Below, piece after piece: positions 25,349 through 33,486 of a stretch of DNA of 64,000 nt. The DNA comes from Prevotella sp. (lineage in GTDB: Bacteria; Bacteroidota; Bacteroidia; Bacteroidales; Bacteroidaceae): positions 124,001 to 188,000 of the forward strand of contig JAFUFJ010000005.1 in the NCBI GenBank assembly GCA_017469955.1, in the 5' to 3' direction. Made by a program: the position numbers and the translations under genes. The notes beneath the pieces are model-generated. The model searched no databases. It saw nothing but the letters and a program-made list of their open reading frames with translations, and was not told where the DNA came from. Within the stretch, counting starts at the first letter, position 1; each line of letters begins with the position of its first letter.

Positions 25349-26335
25349 TCAGAATTGGTTTTCGACTATGTCGGAAAGCACTTGCGCAATATCCAGATCT
25401 GCGGCACGCACCTGCTGCGGAATGAAGCTCGTGGCCGTCATGCCTGGCGTGGTATTGATCTCAAGCATGTTGATCTTGTCGGTGCCATCGGCATTCTTCG
25501 TGACGATATAGTCAATGCGCACAATGCCGTTGCAGTGCAGGATGTCATAGATGCGCGACGTCTCTTGCTGCAAGGCTCGTGTGAGTTCTGGCGATATGCG
25601 GGCCGGAGTGATCTCGTCAACCTGTCCGTTATACTTCGCGTCATAGTCGAAAAATTCGTTGGAAGTGACCACCTCGGTGACGGGAAACACCACCGACTTT
25701 GTCTTCGTCTTATAGCATCCCACGGTGACTTCGGTGCCGTCCATGAAACGTTCGACCATCACCTCGGGGCTCTCGGCAAAGGCTTTTTCAAGAGCAGGAG
25801 CCATTTCGTCGACGGCTTTCACCTTTGAAACGCCGAAGCTTGACCCGTCGCATGCCGGTTTGACAAAGCATGGAAGGCCGAGACGGCTGACGATTTCCTC
25901 GTCTGACGGGCACACTTCACCCCTGCGAAGGAGCAGGCTATCGGCCACATTGACGCCGAAAGCGCGCAAGTAGTTGTTGAGAACATACTTGTCGAAGGTC
26001 ATGGCCTCGACCAGAACACTGCTGGTCGAATAGGGGATGCCGAGCAAGTCAAAGTAGCCTTGCAGCAGTCCGTTCTCGCCAGGAGTGCCGTGTATGGTGA
26101 TGTAGGCATAGTCGAAACGAGTCTTTCTGCCGTCTGCCGTAAACGAGAAGTCATTGCGATCGACGGGTATGCGGCGCCCGTCGTCGAGCTGAACATGCCA
26201 GTCAAGCCCGCGCATGTCAACGATATGAATGTCATATTGGCTATGGTCGAAGAAAGAATTGAGCCCCTCTGCCGAGCGAAGCGACACGTCATGCTCGGAA
26301 GAGTCGCCGCCACAAACAATTGCTATACTACGCAT
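25349..26335 (-). CDS. ddl: D-alanine--D-alanine ligase
   Basis: A 328-residue ATP-grasp ligase that makes D-Ala-D-Ala for peptidoglycan. Visible blocks: IAIVCGGDSSEHDVSLRSA at the N-terminus, ITIHGTPGENGLLQGYFDLLGIPY, TFDKYVLNNYLRAFGV, LPCFVKPACDGSSFGVSKV, DEITPARIS, and the C-terminal MLEINTTPGMTATSFIPQQ with the metal-binding Glu and Asn. The length is slightly above the E. coli enzymes and normal for Bacteroidales. It follows rluD by about 50 bp in the PASTA-rluD-ddl cluster, which is conserved in this phylum. A TACCTTTG at 26402-26395 (minus) could give it an extra promoter. Confidence 0.96.
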   Translation of the reverse strand: MRSIAIVCGGDSSEHDVSLRSAEGLNSFFDHSQYDIHIVDMRGLDWHVQLDDGRRIPVDRNDFSFTADGRKTRFDYAYITIHGTPGENGLLQGYFDLLGIPYSTSSVLVEAMTFDKYVLNNYLRAFGVNVADSLLLRRGEVCPSDEEIVSRLGLPCFVKPACDGSSFGVSKVKAVDEMAPALEKAFAESPEVMVERFMDGTEVTVGCYKTKTKSVVFPVTEVVTSNEFFDYDAKYNGQVDEITPARISPELTRALQQETSRIYDILHCNGIVRIDYIVTKNADGTDKINMLEINTTPGMTATSFIPQQVRAADLDIAQVLSDIVENQF

Positions 26336-26386
26336 AATTACAAAAACTATTGAACTTAATCGAAGTGAACTGTATAAGGATAAATC

Positions 26387-27451
26387 TTATTCCGCAAAGG
26401 TATCGTTGGTCGTCCCTGCCATGTAATGCCTCCATTTCTCAATCAACTGGGCAAGATCGGCCGGAAGCTCCGAGGTGAAGTCCATCTGTTCGTGCGTCGA
26501 AGGATGGACAAAGCCGAGCGTCTGGGCATGGAGTGCCTGGCGCGGACACAGCTTGAAACAGTTTTGAATGAAAGCCTTGTAGGTCGAACTGCGGTTGCCT
26601 CTCAGGATCTCTGTGCCCCCATATCGCTCATCAGCGAACAGCGGATGGCCGATACTCTTCATGTGGGCGCGTATCTGATGGGTGCGTCCTGTCTCAAGAC
26701 GGCACTCAACGAGGGTGACATAGCCGAAGCGTTCGACCACGCGATAGTGGGTTACTGCGGGTTTTCCCTCGTCAGAGCCGGGAGGAAGCACGGTCATTCT
26801 CAGGCGGTCTCGCGGGTCGCGTGCTATATTTCCCTCAATGCGGCCCTCGTCTTCCTGCATGTTTGCCCAGACAAGAGCAAGGTAAGAACGGTGAGTTTCG
26901 TGGTTGAAGAACTGCAGACCGAGCCGTGACTTAGCCTCAGAAGTCTTAGCTGCCACGAGCAGACCGCTGGTGTCTTTGTCGATGCGATGTACCAATCCTA
27001 CCTCAGGATCGTTGGGGTCGAACGACTTAAGATCTCGCAGATGCCAGGCAATAGCGTTGACAAGCGTGCCCGTAAAGTTGCCTGCTCCGGGGTGAACAAC
27101 CATGCCTGCAGGCTTGTTAATGACCATGAGCTGGTCGTCTTCATAGACGATTTCGAGCGGGATGTCTTCGGGAAGTATCGATAATTCATGGCGAGGACGG
27201 TCAAGCATGAGCGTCACAACATCGCCGGGACGCACTTTGTAGTTGCTCTTTACGGGACGTTCGTTGACATGGATGAAGCCCTCTTCAGCTGCTTTCTGGA
27301 TACGGTTGCGCGACGAATGGGTGAGCTTCTCGCACATGAACTTGTCGACTCTCACGGGTGTTTGCCCAGGATCGGCGACGAAACGGAAGTGCTCATACAG
27401 CTGTTCCGAGTCTTCTTCAAGTTCTTCTATTTCAATGATTTCTTCGTTCAT
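26387..27451 (-). CDS. rluD: RluA-family 23S rRNA pseudouridine synthase (RluD type)
   Basis: A 354-residue protein with an N-terminal S4 RNA-binding domain (about 33-83, VRVDKFMCEKL..SSRNRIQKAAEEGFIHVN) and a pseudouridine synthase domain. The catalytic motif VHRIDKDTSGLLVAAK contains Asp158. Other blocks: NKPAGMVVHPG, RTHQIRAHMKSIGHPLFADERYGG, and the C-terminal RQALHAQTLGFVHP. By homology it modifies helix 69 uridines of 23S rRNA, though family assignment does not prove the site. It lies 31 bp after the PASTA gene. Confidence 0.93.
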   Translation of the reverse strand: MNEEIIEIEELEEDSEQLYEHFRFVADPGQTPVRVDKFMCEKLTHSSRNRIQKAAEEGFIHVNERPVKSNYKVRPGDVVTLMLDRPRHELSILPEDIPLEIVYEDDQLMVINKPAGMVVHPGAGNFTGTLVNAIAWHLRDLKSFDPNDPEVGLVHRIDKDTSGLLVAAKTSEAKSRLGLQFFNHETHRSYLALVWANMQEDEGRIEGNIARDPRDRLRMTVLPPGSDEGKPAVTHYRVVERFGYVTLVECRLETGRTHQIRAHMKSIGHPLFADERYGGTEILRGNRSSTYKAFIQNCFKLCPRQALHAQTLGFVHPSTHEQMDFTSELPADLAQLIEKWRHYMAGTTNDTFAE

Positions 27452-27482
27452 GGATGGTTTTGGGGGAATAAAATGCTATGAC

Positions 27483-28136
27483 TTAGTCGACAACCTCGAA
27501 GTCATCTTCCTCAATACCGTAGATAGCCTCGTAGTCAGGCTGCTCGGGTATGACGTAGTCTATTGAGTCTGATTCGTCGCGAAGACCGCTTCCGACGACG
27601 ATAGTGATACGGCTTTCGACTGAGACTCGGTCGCCTCCTTGCACATTCCGGCCGTCGGCTTTCATGCCGTATACCCAGTCTTTTTCCCCGCTTACATACT
27701 CGGGCAGCCCGAGTTTGAAGCCCTGTGCCGTGAGGCGTGCCATGGCTTCACGCAGTGAAGAGTTGTCGACGAGGTCGGGCAACACGAGCGTAGGCGACTT
27801 TGAAGCATTGACAACCAGGTAGACCATGTGCCCCGACTTGACATGAGAGCCCACCGACGGCGAGAGCTCCAGCACGCAATCAGCCGGAAGACTCTTCACA
27901 TAGCCCGTGTCGCTCACCGTCACTTCGAGGCCCAGTCGTCTGAGTTCAGCCTCGGCATCGGCCCGCGGATGGTGCTTCACGTCGGGTATTGCGATCGACT
28001 CTCCATGGTGAGTATACGCATCAAGCGCATAGCTCACGCCCACTATCAGCCCCACCAAGAGCAGCGCCATGGCCAGAAGATGGCCTAACAGCTGCCAGCT
28101 CACGATTTTCTTCAGAATCTTTCCCATCGGCTTCAT
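27483..28136 (-). CDS. PASTA-domain membrane protein
   Basis: A 217-residue protein with one N-terminal transmembrane helix (about 12-38, LLGHLLAMALLLVGLIVGVSYAL) and at least two extracytoplasmic PASTA domains (about 47-112, IPDVKHHPRADAEAELRRLGLEV; and 115-185, LPDLVDNSSLREAMARLTAQGFKLG). The acidic tail (SIDYVIPEQPDYEAIYGIEEDDFEVVD in pieces) is typical for the Bacteroidales protein. PASTA domains bind muropeptide-like ligands or serve as spacers. No kinase domain is attached. It heads the rluD-ddl cluster, linking it to cell wall synthesis. Upstream are tandem promoter-like repeats (28156). Confidence 0.9.
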   Translation of the reverse strand: MKPMGKILKKIVSWQLLGHLLAMALLLVGLIVGVSYALDAYTHHGESIAIPDVKHHPRADAEAELRRLGLEVTVSDTGYVKSLPADCVLELSPSVGSHVKSGHMVYLVVNASKSPTLVLPDLVDNSSLREAMARLTAQGFKLGLPEYVSGEKDWVYGMKADGRNVQGGDRVSVESRITIVVGSGLRDESDSIDYVIPEQPDYEAIYGIEEDDFEVVD

Positions 28137-28155
28137 TTCTTGTTTTCGGGGGACA

Positions 28156-28420
28156 AAGTTACGAATAAGCGAGCGAAATGCAAAATATTTTTTGCATTTC
28201 CGAGCGAGAGTAACTTATCCAAAGTTACGAATAAGCGAGGACAAAACAAAAGAAATCGGGAACTTGTTTGCGATTTCTTGGGGTTTGCCGAGCGAGAGTA
28301 ACTTATCCAAAGTTACGAATAAGCGAGGACAAAACAAAAGAAATCGGGAACTTGTTTGCGATTTCTTGGGGTTTTCCGAGCGAGAGTAACTTCTATAAAG
28401 TTACGAAAAGAAGAGCGAAA
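28156..28420. repeat. 66/88-bp tandem repeats (3 x 22 and 4 x 22 bp) upstream of the PASTA gene
   Basis: AAGTTACG recurs at 28156, 28222, 28310 and 28398: intervals 66, 88 and 88 bp, all multiples of 22. Two 88-bp copies are nearly identical. Each copy has the inverted repeat GTAACTT..AAGTTAC. On the minus strand three copies read TTCGTAACTTTG, a good -7 element (at 28154, 28220 and 28308) directed at the PASTA gene; the nearest lies 17 bp before its ATG. The fourth has lost the final G. Confidence 0.88.
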
Positions 28421-28546
28421 TACAAAACTTCTGGAGGATTTCCAGACGGAAGCCGCTTCTTGAAAGCCAACCATCCCATCGGTCACTGCACCCCTTTCTC
28501 CTTATTTTATTTACATGCGCATGCGCGCGAAACGCCCTTTCAACCC

Positions 28547-28656
28547 GAGAAACCTTAGCTTTCTCGCCAAGAAGTCTTAGAGTTATTGCCCAGAAAGCTA
28601 TCCTTTCTCGACCAGAAAGCTAAGGTTTCTCGGGCAGAAAGGGCAGCTTTCTCAAG
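28547..28656. repeat. 22-bp repeat array, type 1, 5 units
   Basis: Units start at 28547, 28569, 28591, 28613 and 28635 with half-site pairs GAAACCT/AGCTTTC, GAAGTCT/AGAGTTA, GAAAGCT/TCCTTTC, GAAAGCT/AGGTTTC and GAAAGGG/AGCTTTC. It lies between rpmH and the PASTA gene. Between this array and rpmH (28657-28811) I recognise nothing. Confidence 0.92.
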
Positions 28657-28811
28657 CAGGACCGGCAGAAGTCCCGGCGTAAATGAGCCGGAAAACGGCC
28701 GTAAACCCTCGCCTACCCTTCCGTCAGGACATAAAAAAGACAGCAATACGACCTGCATCTGCAAATCGGATTGCTGCCCTTTCAGCGTCAGAAAGCAACG
28801 CACTCGGCTGC

Positions 28812-28967
28812 TTACTTGCCGTGATTCTCGTCAGAAACGGTCAACTTCTTGCGGCCCTTTGCACGGCGAGATGCCAATACGCGACGGCCATTCTTCGTTG
28901 CCATACGCTCACGGAAACCATGCTTGTTTACGCGGCGACGATTGTGTGGCTGAAATGTTCTCTTCAT
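28812..28967 (-). CDS. rpmH: 50S ribosomal protein L34
   Basis: A 51-residue ORF starting [18 protein letters not shown] and continuing [23 protein letters not shown], ending SDENHGK. This is the whole L34 sequence, very basic and of normal length. The ATG is at 28967 and the TAA at 28812. A -7 element (TAATTTTG) lies at 29023-29030 on the same strand, back to back with the efp promoter. The gene is not next to rnpA in the visible stretch; what follows downstream is the repeat array at 28547. Confidence 0.98.
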   Translation of the reverse strand: MKRTFQPHNRRRVNKHGFRERMATKNGRRVLASRRAKGRKKLTVSDENHGK

Positions 28968-29022
28968 TGTCTTATGCTATTTTTTATTGTTATTATTTCT
29001 CTGCTGAGCACAAATCGGGTTG

Positions 29023-29030
29023 CAAAATTA
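29023..29030 (-). promoter_or_regulatory. Promoter -7 element of rpmH
   Basis: TAATTTTG on the minus strand, 55 bp before the rpmH ATG; divergent from the efp promoter at 29105. Confidence 0.65.
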
Positions 29031-29104
29031 CTATTATTTTTCGAAATAGCAAAGTTTTAAGTGAATTTTAAAGCGCCAAAAAGCAATTTTTTATATTTTA
29101 TTCG

Positions 29105-29112
29105 TAACTTTG
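29105..29112 (+). promoter_or_regulatory. Promoter -7 element of efp
   Basis: TAACTTTG in the context TTCGTAACTTTGCA, 48 bp before the efp ATG; a textbook Bacteroidetes -7 element. Confidence 0.72.
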
Positions 29113-29160
29113 CAGCCAAGAACAGCGATATTATCATAAAAACAAACAATAGAAAAAAGT

Positions 29161-29727
29161 ATGATTAAATCACAAGACATCAAGAAAGGTACTTGCATCC
29201 GCATGGACGGAAAGCTGTACTTCTGCATCGACTTCCTGCACGTAAAGCCAGGCAAGGGTAACACTATTATGCGTACAACACTAAAAGACGTGGTCAGCGG
29301 ACGCGTGCTTGAGAAGCGCTTCAACATCGGAGAAGCCCTTGAAGACGTGCGCGTAGAGCGTCGTCCATACCAGTATTTATACATGGAAGGCGAAGACTAC
29401 ATCTTCATGAATCAGGAGACTTTCGACCAAGTTCCCATAGCCCGCGAGCTCATTACCGGCGTAGAATACATGAAGGAAAGCGACGTAGTAGAGGTTGTTA
29501 GCGATGCCGACACCAACACAATCCTCTATGCAGAAATGCCAGTTAAGACAGTTTTGCGCGTCACACACAGCGAGCCTGGCATCAAGGGAGATACCGCAAC
29601 TAACACACTGAAGCCAGCAACGCTGGAGACAGGTGTGGAGATTCGCGTTCCCCTCTTTATCGAAGAAGGAGAACTTGTGCAAGTAGACACCCGCGACGGA
29701 AGCTACCTGCAGCGCGTGAAGGAATAG
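29161..29727 (+). CDS. efp: Translation elongation factor P
   Basis: A 188-residue EF-P with the three beta-barrel domains. It rescues ribosomes stalled at polyproline stretches. N-terminal domain: SQDIKKGTCIRMDGKLYFC and HVKPGKGNTIMRTTLKDV, where Lys32 occupies the position of the residue that contacts the peptidyl-transferase centre and can be modified. C-terminal signature: GDTATNTLKPATLETGVEIRVPLFIEEGE and VDTRDGSYLQRVKE. No epmA or epmB homologue is in this window. It stands alone with its own promoter. Confidence 0.98.
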   Translation: MIKSQDIKKGTCIRMDGKLYFCIDFLHVKPGKGNTIMRTTLKDVVSGRVLEKRFNIGEALEDVRVERRPYQYLYMEGEDYIFMNQETFDQVPIARELITGVEYMKESDVVEVVSDADTNTILYAEMPVKTVLRVTHSEPGIKGDTATNTLKPATLETGVEIRVPLFIEEGELVQVDTRDGSYLQRVKE

Positions 29728-29927
29728 TCCTTCCACGAAGAAGCGGAAGCCAAGTGACTAATTGAAGATTCGGAAGTTAAGGAGCCAAGAAGCTATTGCC
29801 TTGCCCAACAGACAGCACACACGTCTTTCAACAGCAAGGCATACGACTTGACTCCTTAACTGCTTTAGCTTCCCAGACCCCCAAACCCAGGCACAAACCG
29901 CCGACCTGTCAACCAACATCCATCGAC

Positions 29928-30998
29928 ATGCCGAGATATTCAGTCATCATTCCCGTATACAACCGGCCCGAAGAGGTCGGCGAACTGCTGCAAAGCCTCA
30001 TACAACAGACAGAGAAAGACTTCGAAGTCGTCGTCATAGAAGACGGGTCTGCGGAGAGATGCGACGACGTATGCGCCCGGTTCGCCGGTTCACTCGACCT
30101 CCATTACCACTGCAAACCTAACGGAGGACCGGGAGAAGCCAGAAACTTCGGAGCCGGAAAAGCACATGGAGACTACCTGCTCATCGTCGATTCTGACGTC
30201 GTTCTGCCAGAAAACTACATCGCAAACATCACCAAAGACCTTCAGAAAGACACCGTAGCCTTCGGAGGATCCGACCGTTCGCACCCCTCATTCACCCCCG
30301 TTCAAAAGGCAATAAGCTATGCAATGACCTCCTTTTTCACCACAGGAGGCATCCGCGGAGGCAAGAAAAAACTCGACAAGTTCTATCCCCGGTCGTTCAA
30401 CATGGGCATCCGTCGCGACGTCTATCAGCAGCTCGGCGGGTTTTCAAAGATGCGTTTCGGCGAAGACATCGACTTCTCTTACCGTATCTGCGAGGCCGGT
30501 TATGACCCTCAACTCTTGCCAAACGCGTGGGTTTGGCATAAGCGTCGCACCGACTTTCGCCGATTCTTCAAGCAGGTATACAATAGCGGTATTGCGCGCA
30601 TCAGCCTCGGAATACGCCATCCTGGCACCACAAAGCCGGTGCATTGGCTGCCTGCTCTGTTCACGACAGGCGTCTTTTCATTGCTGCTTCTTGCCTTGTT
30701 GGGCACGGCAATGTTCCTCAATCCCGACCGCAACGACCCCGCCAGTGCCGGACATATGACAGCAGCCGTCGGCTTTGCCCTTGTCGAACTGGCCCTTCTT
30801 CCTGTCGTTTCATACAGTCTTCTGATATTCTTCGACAGCAGCATCCGCAACCGAAGTCTCCGTGTAGGCTTGCTTTCCATCCCCGCAGCCTTCGTCCAAC
30901 TCACTGGCTATGGCCTCGGTTTTCTGCATGCTTTCTGGAAAAGACGCATCTTAAGGCAGAGCGAATTCACCGCCTTTGAGCACAATTTCTACCAATAA
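29928..30998 (+). CDS. GT2-family membrane glycosyltransferase
   Basis: About 356 residues from the ATG at 29928 (MPRYSVIIPVYNRPEEV), the usual family start; in-frame sequence upstream is not family-like. The GT-A domain has VIIPVYNRPEEVGELLQSL, NGGPGEARNFGA, the DSDV nucleotide-metal motif and GEDIDFSYRI. The C-terminal third has three hydrophobic helices (about 243-345). It probably extends a surface glycan from the inner membrane. The stop codon overlaps the start of radC by one base, so both are cotranscribed. Confidence 0.9.
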   Translation: MPRYSVIIPVYNRPEEVGELLQSLIQQTEKDFEVVVIEDGSAERCDDVCARFAGSLDLHYHCKPNGGPGEARNFGAGKAHGDYLLIVDSDVVLPENYIANITKDLQKDTVAFGGSDRSHPSFTPVQKAISYAMTSFFTTGGIRGGKKKLDKFYPRSFNMGIRRDVYQQLGGFSKMRFGEDIDFSYRICEAGYDPQLLPNAWVWHKRRTDFRRFFKQVYNSGIARISLGIRHPGTTKPVHWLPALFTTGVFSLLLLALLGTAMFLNPDRNDPASAGHMTAAVGFALVELALLPVVSYSLLIFFDSSIRNRSLRVGLLSIPAAFVQLTGYGLGFLHAFWKRRILRQSEFTAFEHNFYQ

Positions 30999-31687
30999 TG
31001 GCCGAAAAGCTGAACATCAACCAGTGGGCTGAAGAAGACCGTCCGCGAGAGAAGCTGATGAGACTCGGTGCAGAAGCCCTTACGAATGCCGAGCTCCTGG
31101 CCATTCTTATCGGCTCGGGCTCGACGAGAGAGACGGCCGTCGAACTGATGAAGCGTGTGCTTGGCGACTGCAACAACAACCTGAACACCCTCGGAAAGAA
31201 AAGCATTCGCGAGCTTTGCGAATACAAAGGTGTGGGAGAAGCCAAGGCCATCACCATCCTTGCGGCCTGCGAACTGGGCAAGAGACGGCAGCGCGAAAAG
31301 GCAGAAGAGCGCCCCGACCTCGGCTCGCCGACGGCCATCTACGACTACATGCGCCCCATTTTTCAGGATCTTGACGTAGAAGAGGCCTGGATAGTGCTCA
31401 TGAACCAGCACTACAGACTTATCCGTTCTGTGCGTATTTCGCATGGAGGCATTAGCGAGACTGCCGTCGATGTACGCATTGTCATGAAAGAAGCCTTGCT
31501 CGCCAATGCCCCCGTTCTGGCCCTTTGCCACAACCATCCTTCGGGACATACCCGACCAAGCCGTGACGACGACCAGCTGACCATGCGCGTGAAGCAGGCC
31601 TGCGAAACCATGCGTATCTGCTTTCTCGACCACGTCATCGTCTGCGATGGCGCCTATTATTCTTATAATGAACAAGGCCGACTCTGA
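30998..31687 (+). CDS. radC: RadC-family protein (JAB/MPN metalloprotease fold)
   Basis: A 229-residue RadC protein: N-terminal helix-hairpin-helix region (about 20-85, RPREKLMRLGAEALTNAELLAI, YKGVGEAKAITILAACEL) and C-terminal JAMM domain with LCHNHPSGHTRPSRDD (His-x-His and Asp) and HVIVCDGAYYSYNEQGRL. The classical repair role of RadC is doubtful; the molecular activity is unknown. The 3' end overlaps the convergent alkD-like gene by 25 bp. Confidence 0.94.
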   Translation: MAEKLNINQWAEEDRPREKLMRLGAEALTNAELLAILIGSGSTRETAVELMKRVLGDCNNNLNTLGKKSIRELCEYKGVGEAKAITILAACELGKRRQREKAEERPDLGSPTAIYDYMRPIFQDLDVEEAWIVLMNQHYRLIRSVRISHGGISETAVDVRIVMKEALLANAPVLALCHNHPSGHTRPSRDDDQLTMRVKQACETMRICFLDHVIVCDGAYYSYNEQGRL

Positions 31688-32367
31688 CCTTTCACCTTCA
31701 GAGTCCTCAAGTATTCTTTTTGTTCTTCGCTGACGCGATAGCTTTCGAGGGCCTTCTGGATGGCCTTGTTGTGCGTCCATTCATCAAGCCGGCGCTGCTC
31801 GATGAAGGGGAGAACCGTGGCATACTGCTTGGCGAGGGCTGTGGCAAAATACCATGCCTGCATCATCTTCACATAGTATTCCTTGCGCCGGACGGAGGCG
31901 ACCAGCGAGGGATATTCGGCCGAAGGGTCGTCAAGAAAGTGGTCCATGAGCATCTTGACGGCGAAGCGCACGGTGTATTCATGGCTGCTGCGGAGCCACT
32001 TCCTGACTTGTTTCAGCAGCACCGCCTTGTTTGTCCGAAACACTTTCGGCGTCAGCTGGTCACAAGTGGCCCAGTTGTCGACATGGGGCAAGAAGGTGTT
32101 GACGGCCTGAAGACATGCCGGAAAGTCCTTCATCTCGGAGAGGATGAAGGCATGCAACTGGTTTTCTTCGAACCATTCATGGGGAAGACTGGCCAGAAAG
32201 TCTCCCACGTGCTCATGCTTAGCCAGCTGCCTGGCATAGGCCCGCAGCCCAGGAGTGCGCACTCCGACGACGGTTTCGGGTGCCAACGTGGGTATGATCT
32301 TACGCTCAAACTGCGCATAGTCTGCATCGCCCATGGCCTGCAGGCGGGCTTTTATTTCACTGTTCAT
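31663..32367 (-). CDS. DNA alkylation repair protein, AlkD-like HEAT protein
   Basis: About 234 residues from ATG at 32367 (MNSEIKARLQAMGDADY), which gives a 4-bp ATGA overlap with the gene before it; an in-frame start nine codons upstream is less likely. All-helical HEAT-repeat sequence of the AlkD/AlkC superfamily: GVRTPGLRAYARQLAK, WFEENQLHAFILS, NWATCDQLTPKVF (Trp and Asp typical for the DNA-binding groove), FAVKMLMDHFLDD and YYVKMMQAWYFATALAK. Proteins of this group excise bulky cationic N3/N7 adducts, but this subgroup has not been tested as far as I know. The 3' end overlaps radC. Confidence 0.88.
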   Translation of the reverse strand: MNSEIKARLQAMGDADYAQFERKIIPTLAPETVVGVRTPGLRAYARQLAKHEHVGDFLASLPHEWFEENQLHAFILSEMKDFPACLQAVNTFLPHVDNWATCDQLTPKVFRTNKAVLLKQVRKWLRSSHEYTVRFAVKMLMDHFLDDPSAEYPSLVASVRRKEYYVKMMQAWYFATALAKQYATVLPFIEQRRLDEWTHNKAIQKALESYRVSEEQKEYLRTLKVKGQSRPCSL

Positions 32368-32912
32368 TGTCTCGTCACTTTCTTGATTGCACATCTCAGC
32401 GCCGGCTTCAGCTCGCTTTCAGGCAGGAGAGCCAGCACCGCGTGCAGCTCGTTCGCCAGCTCTTCGTAGTGGATGCATTGGGCATGTGCCAGCTTGAGGC
32501 TTGCTGTCTTGACGCCAACGGGCTCTTCTGCCGACACAATCAGGCCGAGACAGAAGTCGAGAAAGGGCGCATCGACGGTCTCTTTTCCGAACGTCGTGCG
32601 CGTAAGCAGCGTGAGCAGCAGGCGTCTTCTGGTAGTACTGCCGGTCATCATCGCCTCGTTTGCCAGGCTCTTTTGCCGGTCTTGCAGCCACGCGTTGCAG
32701 CCCTTCGAGAGGTGTGTCAGCACCCAAACAGCATTGTCAGCCATACGTTTGTCGGCATGAAACATCAGCGAGAACACCTCGTCTCTCGCCTCCAAGTCGG
32801 CCTCCGCCCATTGGCTCAAGGCCGTGATGTCCCGTTCGTGCAGGCGGCCCGACAGCCGTTGCTGCAGCTCCTTCGCGTCGAAAGTCCCGTTCATAGCCCG
32901 TCGTTTTTCCAC
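32364..32912 (-). CDS. Hypothetical helical protein, partner of the AlkD-like gene
   Basis: A 182-residue soluble, helix-rich protein without signal or membrane segment. Sequence such as DEVFSLMFHADKRMADNAVWVLTHLSKG and TTRRRLLLTLLTRTTFG looks like HEAT/ARM-type repeats. No catalytic motif is visible. It is translationally coupled to the AlkD-like gene (ATGA), so a shared role is likely. A later in-frame ATG at 32894 could be the true start. Its promoter is probably at 33055-33062 (minus), which places the 22-bp array at 32934 inside the 5' leader. Confidence 0.75.
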   Translation of the reverse strand: MEKRRAMNGTFDAKELQQRLSGRLHERDITALSQWAEADLEARDEVFSLMFHADKRMADNAVWVLTHLSKGCNAWLQDRQKSLANEAMMTGSTTRRRLLLTLLTRTTFGKETVDAPFLDFCLGLIVSAEEPVGVKTASLKLAHAQCIHYEELANELHAVLALLPESELKPALRCAIKKVTRQ

Positions 32913-32933
32913 TGATCTCTTCCGCCTCGCGCC

Positions 32934-33043
32934 GAGAAAGCTTAGGTTTCAGCCCGAGAAGTCATAGCTTTCATGCCAATAACTCTTAGCTTTCTCACTC
33001 AGAAGTCTATGGGTTCTCACCCAGAAACCTAAGCTTTCTCGGC
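32934..33043. repeat. 22-bp repeat array, type 1, 5 units, in a 5' leader
   Basis: Units start at 32934, 32956, 32978, 33000 and 33022 with pairs GAAAGCT/AGGTTTC, GAAGTCA/AGCTTTC, TAACTCT/AGCTTTC, GAAGTCT/TGGGTTC and GAAACCT/AGCTTTC. It separates the divergent helical-protein gene (minus) and MIP18 gene (plus). It is downstream of the minus-strand -7 element at 33055, so it should be transcribed. Confidence 0.92.
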
Positions 33044-33054
33044 CTCGGCTGCTG

Positions 33055-33062
33055 CAAAAGTA
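33055..33062 (-). promoter_or_regulatory. Promoter -7 element of the HEAT/AlkD operon
   Basis: TACTTTTG on the minus strand followed by GCAGC, about 143 bp before the first ATG. Confidence 0.5.
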
Positions 33063-33117
33063 ATCAAATTCCGGCGAAAATCAGCCAAAAAGGCTTGGGC
33101 ATCTTAAGTTTTATTTG

Positions 33118-33125
33118 TAGCTTTG
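33118..33125 (+). promoter_or_regulatory. Promoter -7 element of the MIP18-LpxH genes
   Basis: TAGCTTTG in the context TTGTAGCTTTGCAC, 24 bp before the ATG at 33150. Confidence 0.68.
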
Positions 33126-33149
33126 CACTCGCAACACCAATCCTATCAG

Positions 33150-33470
33150 ATGGAACAAGAAGAGAAAACCCGCATGGAAGAGCGCATCGTCGACGTGCTG
33201 AAGACGGTCTACGACCCCGAGATACCTGTCGATGTATGGAACCTTGGCATGATATACCGCATCGAAGTGAAGGACGATCACACCGTAGAGCTTGACATGA
33301 CGTTCACAGCTCCCAACTGTCCGGCGGCCGACTTCATACTCGAAGACGTGCGCACGAAGGTGGAAAGCGTGGAAGGAGTCCGTCAGGCCACGGTCAACCT
33401 CGTGTTCGAACCCGAGTGGGACCAGAGCATGATGTCCGAAGAAGCACGCGTAGAGCTGGGCTTCGAATAA
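33150..33470 (+). CDS. MIP18/DUF59-family iron-sulfur assembly protein (SufT-like)
   Basis: A 106-residue single-domain protein. ATG at 33150 is preferred because sequence further upstream overlaps the promoter -7 element. Landmarks: VLKTVYDPEIPVDVWNLGMIY, VELDMTFTAPNCPAADF with the conserved Cys, and EGVRQATVNLVFEPEWD, all of the MIP18 family (PaaD, SufT, CIA2). These proteins help to insert or mature iron-sulfur clusters. It lies 16 bp before the LpxH-like gene, so both are probably one transcript. Confidence 0.9.
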   Translation: MEQEEKTRMEERIVDVLKTVYDPEIPVDVWNLGMIYRIEVKDDHTVELDMTFTAPNCPAADFILEDVRTKVESVEGVRQATVNLVFEPEWDQSMMSEEARVELGFE

Positions 33471-33486
33471 ACGATTCTTGACGGCT

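Noticed and set aside
28069-28558. Open frames through the 66/88-bp repeats and 22-bp array
   Set aside because: They only translate the repeats (repeated peptide words) and lack a start context; their length follows from the repeat period.
28547-28656. The 22-bp arrays as CRISPR arrays
   Set aside because: Units are contiguous, 22 bp, with no unique spacers and no cas genes anywhere in the window.
33123-33149. Upstream TTG start for the MIP18 gene
   Set aside because: It lies inside the promoter -7 element, so it cannot be transcribed; ATG at 33150 is used.
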